Assembly (NCBI GenBank): GCA_009885605.1 | Contig: VFKK01000130.1 | Coordinates: 1 to 6,787 of the forward strand | Direction: 5' to 3' | Source: Cyclobacteriaceae bacterium | GTDB lineage: Bacteria > Bacteroidota > Bacteroidia > Cytophagales > Cyclobacteriaceae | Length of the DNA: 6,787 nt | Shown: positions 6,594 to 6,787 of the stretch, one piece after another | How positions within the stretch are numbered: position 1 is the stretch's first letter | Layout: every line of letters begins with the position of its first letter | Translations under genes and position numbers: made by a program | The notes under the pieces: generated by a model | The model's database searches: none | What the model saw: only the letters and a program-made list of their open reading frames with translations | What the model was told of the DNA's origin: nothing

Positions 6594-6622
6594 AAAAAAG
6601 CCCCGCATCGCTGCGAGGCTTT
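6594..6622 (-). terminator. Rho-independent terminator of tRNA-Leu
   Basis: On the minus strand AAAGCCTCGCA pairs with TGCGGGGCTTT (11 pairs, one G-T wobble) around a GCGA tetraloop, followed by three more T's. It starts 3 bases after the tRNA-Leu 3' end, fitting termination of the tRNA transcript. The plus-strand reading lacks a continuing T tract, so the orientation is clear. Confidence 0.88.
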
Positions 6623-6625
6623 AAG

Positions 6626-6709
6626 TACCAGGAACGGGAATCGAACCCGTACGAGATTGCTCTCACAAGATTTTAAGTCTTGCGTGTCTACCTGTTCCAC
6701 CATCCCGGC
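6626..6709 (-). tRNA. tRNA-Leu, anticodon UAA
   Basis: The minus strand folds as a class II tRNA of 84 bases. Acceptor strand GCCGGGA pairs with TCCTGGT (two G-U pairs, at 1-72 and 4-69), with discriminator A73. The anticodon arm is CAAGA-CTTAAAA-TCTTG, with anticodon TAA at 6673-6675, reading leucine UUA/UUG codons. The long variable arm contains GAGA-GCAA-TCTC, as expected for tRNA-Leu. The T arm is ACGGG-TTCGATT-CCCGT. The D loop starts with GGTGGAACAGGTAGACAC, typical of leucine tRNAs. The 3' CCA is not encoded (CTT follows A73), so it must be added after transcription. It lies downstream of a probable second tRNA and has its own terminator. Confidence 0.97.
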
Positions 6710-6749
6710 TTCACTTGGACATTTCCAAGCTACAATTGCCCTAAACAAG

Positions 6750-6773
6750 AAAGCCCTTGAAACAAGGGCTTTT
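6750..6773 (-). terminator. Hairpin between two tRNA genes, probable terminator of the upstream tRNA
   Basis: AAAGCCCTTG (6750-6759) and CAAGGGCTTT (6763-6772) form a perfect 10-base-pair stem with a 3-base loop. The minus-strand reading continues CTTGTTT, and the plus-strand reading adds only one more T. It sits 4 bases after the probable tRNA 3' end at 6777, like the terminator placed 3 bases after tRNA-Leu, so the minus orientation is preferred. A processing or bidirectional role remains possible. Confidence 0.55.
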
Positions 6774-6776
6774 ATG

Positions 6777-6787
6777 AGCGGGAGACG
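6777..6787 (-). tRNA. 3' end of a tRNA, probably tRNA-Gly, cut by the window edge
   Basis: On the minus strand the last bases read CGT then CTCCCGC then T. That fits the end of a T stem, a 3' acceptor strand (6778-6784) able to pair with GCGGGAG, and discriminator T73. GCGGGAG acceptors with U73 are typical of bacterial tRNA-Gly. Only 11 bases are inside the window, so anticodon and arms cannot be seen. The hairpin directly after it and the neighbouring tRNA-Leu on the same strand support a tRNA cluster. Confidence 0.45.

Noticed and set aside
6545..6748. A 67-residue minus-strand reading frame containing EQVDTQDLKSCESNLVRVRF
   Set aside because: It is the translation of the tRNA-Leu gene and its terminator; this peptide pattern is a well-known false gene over leucine tRNAs.
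1..6787. A mobile element, CRISPR array, toxin-antitoxin pair or defence system
   Set aside because: No transposase, integrase, direct-repeat array, small paired genes or effector domains are visible; nearly all sequence is explained by housekeeping genes.

Overview
The window looks like ordinary chromosome of a Bacteroidota bacterium, most likely a Cytophagales/Cyclobacteriaceae-type organism (Algoriphagus-like; inferred from protein style, no search was run). Supporting signs are the enlarged SecA (1126 residues) with a cysteine-free 'GRND' tail in place of the usual zinc motif, the small SPOR-type lipoprotein directly after secA, the absence of clear Shine-Dalgarno sequences in front of the genes, and a candidate promoter element of the Bacteroidota TAnnTTTG type.

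Left two thirds, minus strand (positions 1-5039): the transcription order is dapF (diaminopimelate epimerase), secA (preprotein translocase ATPase), a SPOR-domain lipoprotein, then an M20D-family amidohydrolase that runs off the left edge. secA and the lipoprotein are 6 bases apart, and the lipoprotein and amidohydrolase genes overlap by 20 bases, so these three are probably one transcript. dapF lies 97 bases upstream of secA, and that gap holds a small hairpin. The shared theme is the cell envelope: meso-DAP for peptidoglycan and lysine, Sec export, and a peptidoglycan-binding lipoprotein.

Right third (5040-6787): a 184-base divergent gap leads to a plus-strand Fe/Mn superoxide dismutase of the manganese type. 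It carries a twin-arginine signal sequence, so it is predicted to act outside the cytoplasm, and it ends at a strong terminator. A plus-strand all-alpha (MazG/PRA-PH-like) nucleotide pyrophosphohydrolase follows. The right edge has a minus-strand tRNA-Leu(UAA) with its own terminator, and the last 11 bases look like the 3' end of another tRNA, probably tRNA-Gly, separated from tRNA-Leu by a second hairpin.

I found no mobile element, CRISPR array, phage gene or defence cassette, and no sign of a new multi-gene system. The points most worth a second look are the Tat-exported superoxide dismutase with an altered conserved His pair, the SecA tail and insertions, the hairpin in the secA leader, and the conserved-looking but functionally open secA/SPOR lipoprotein/amidohydrolase linkage.
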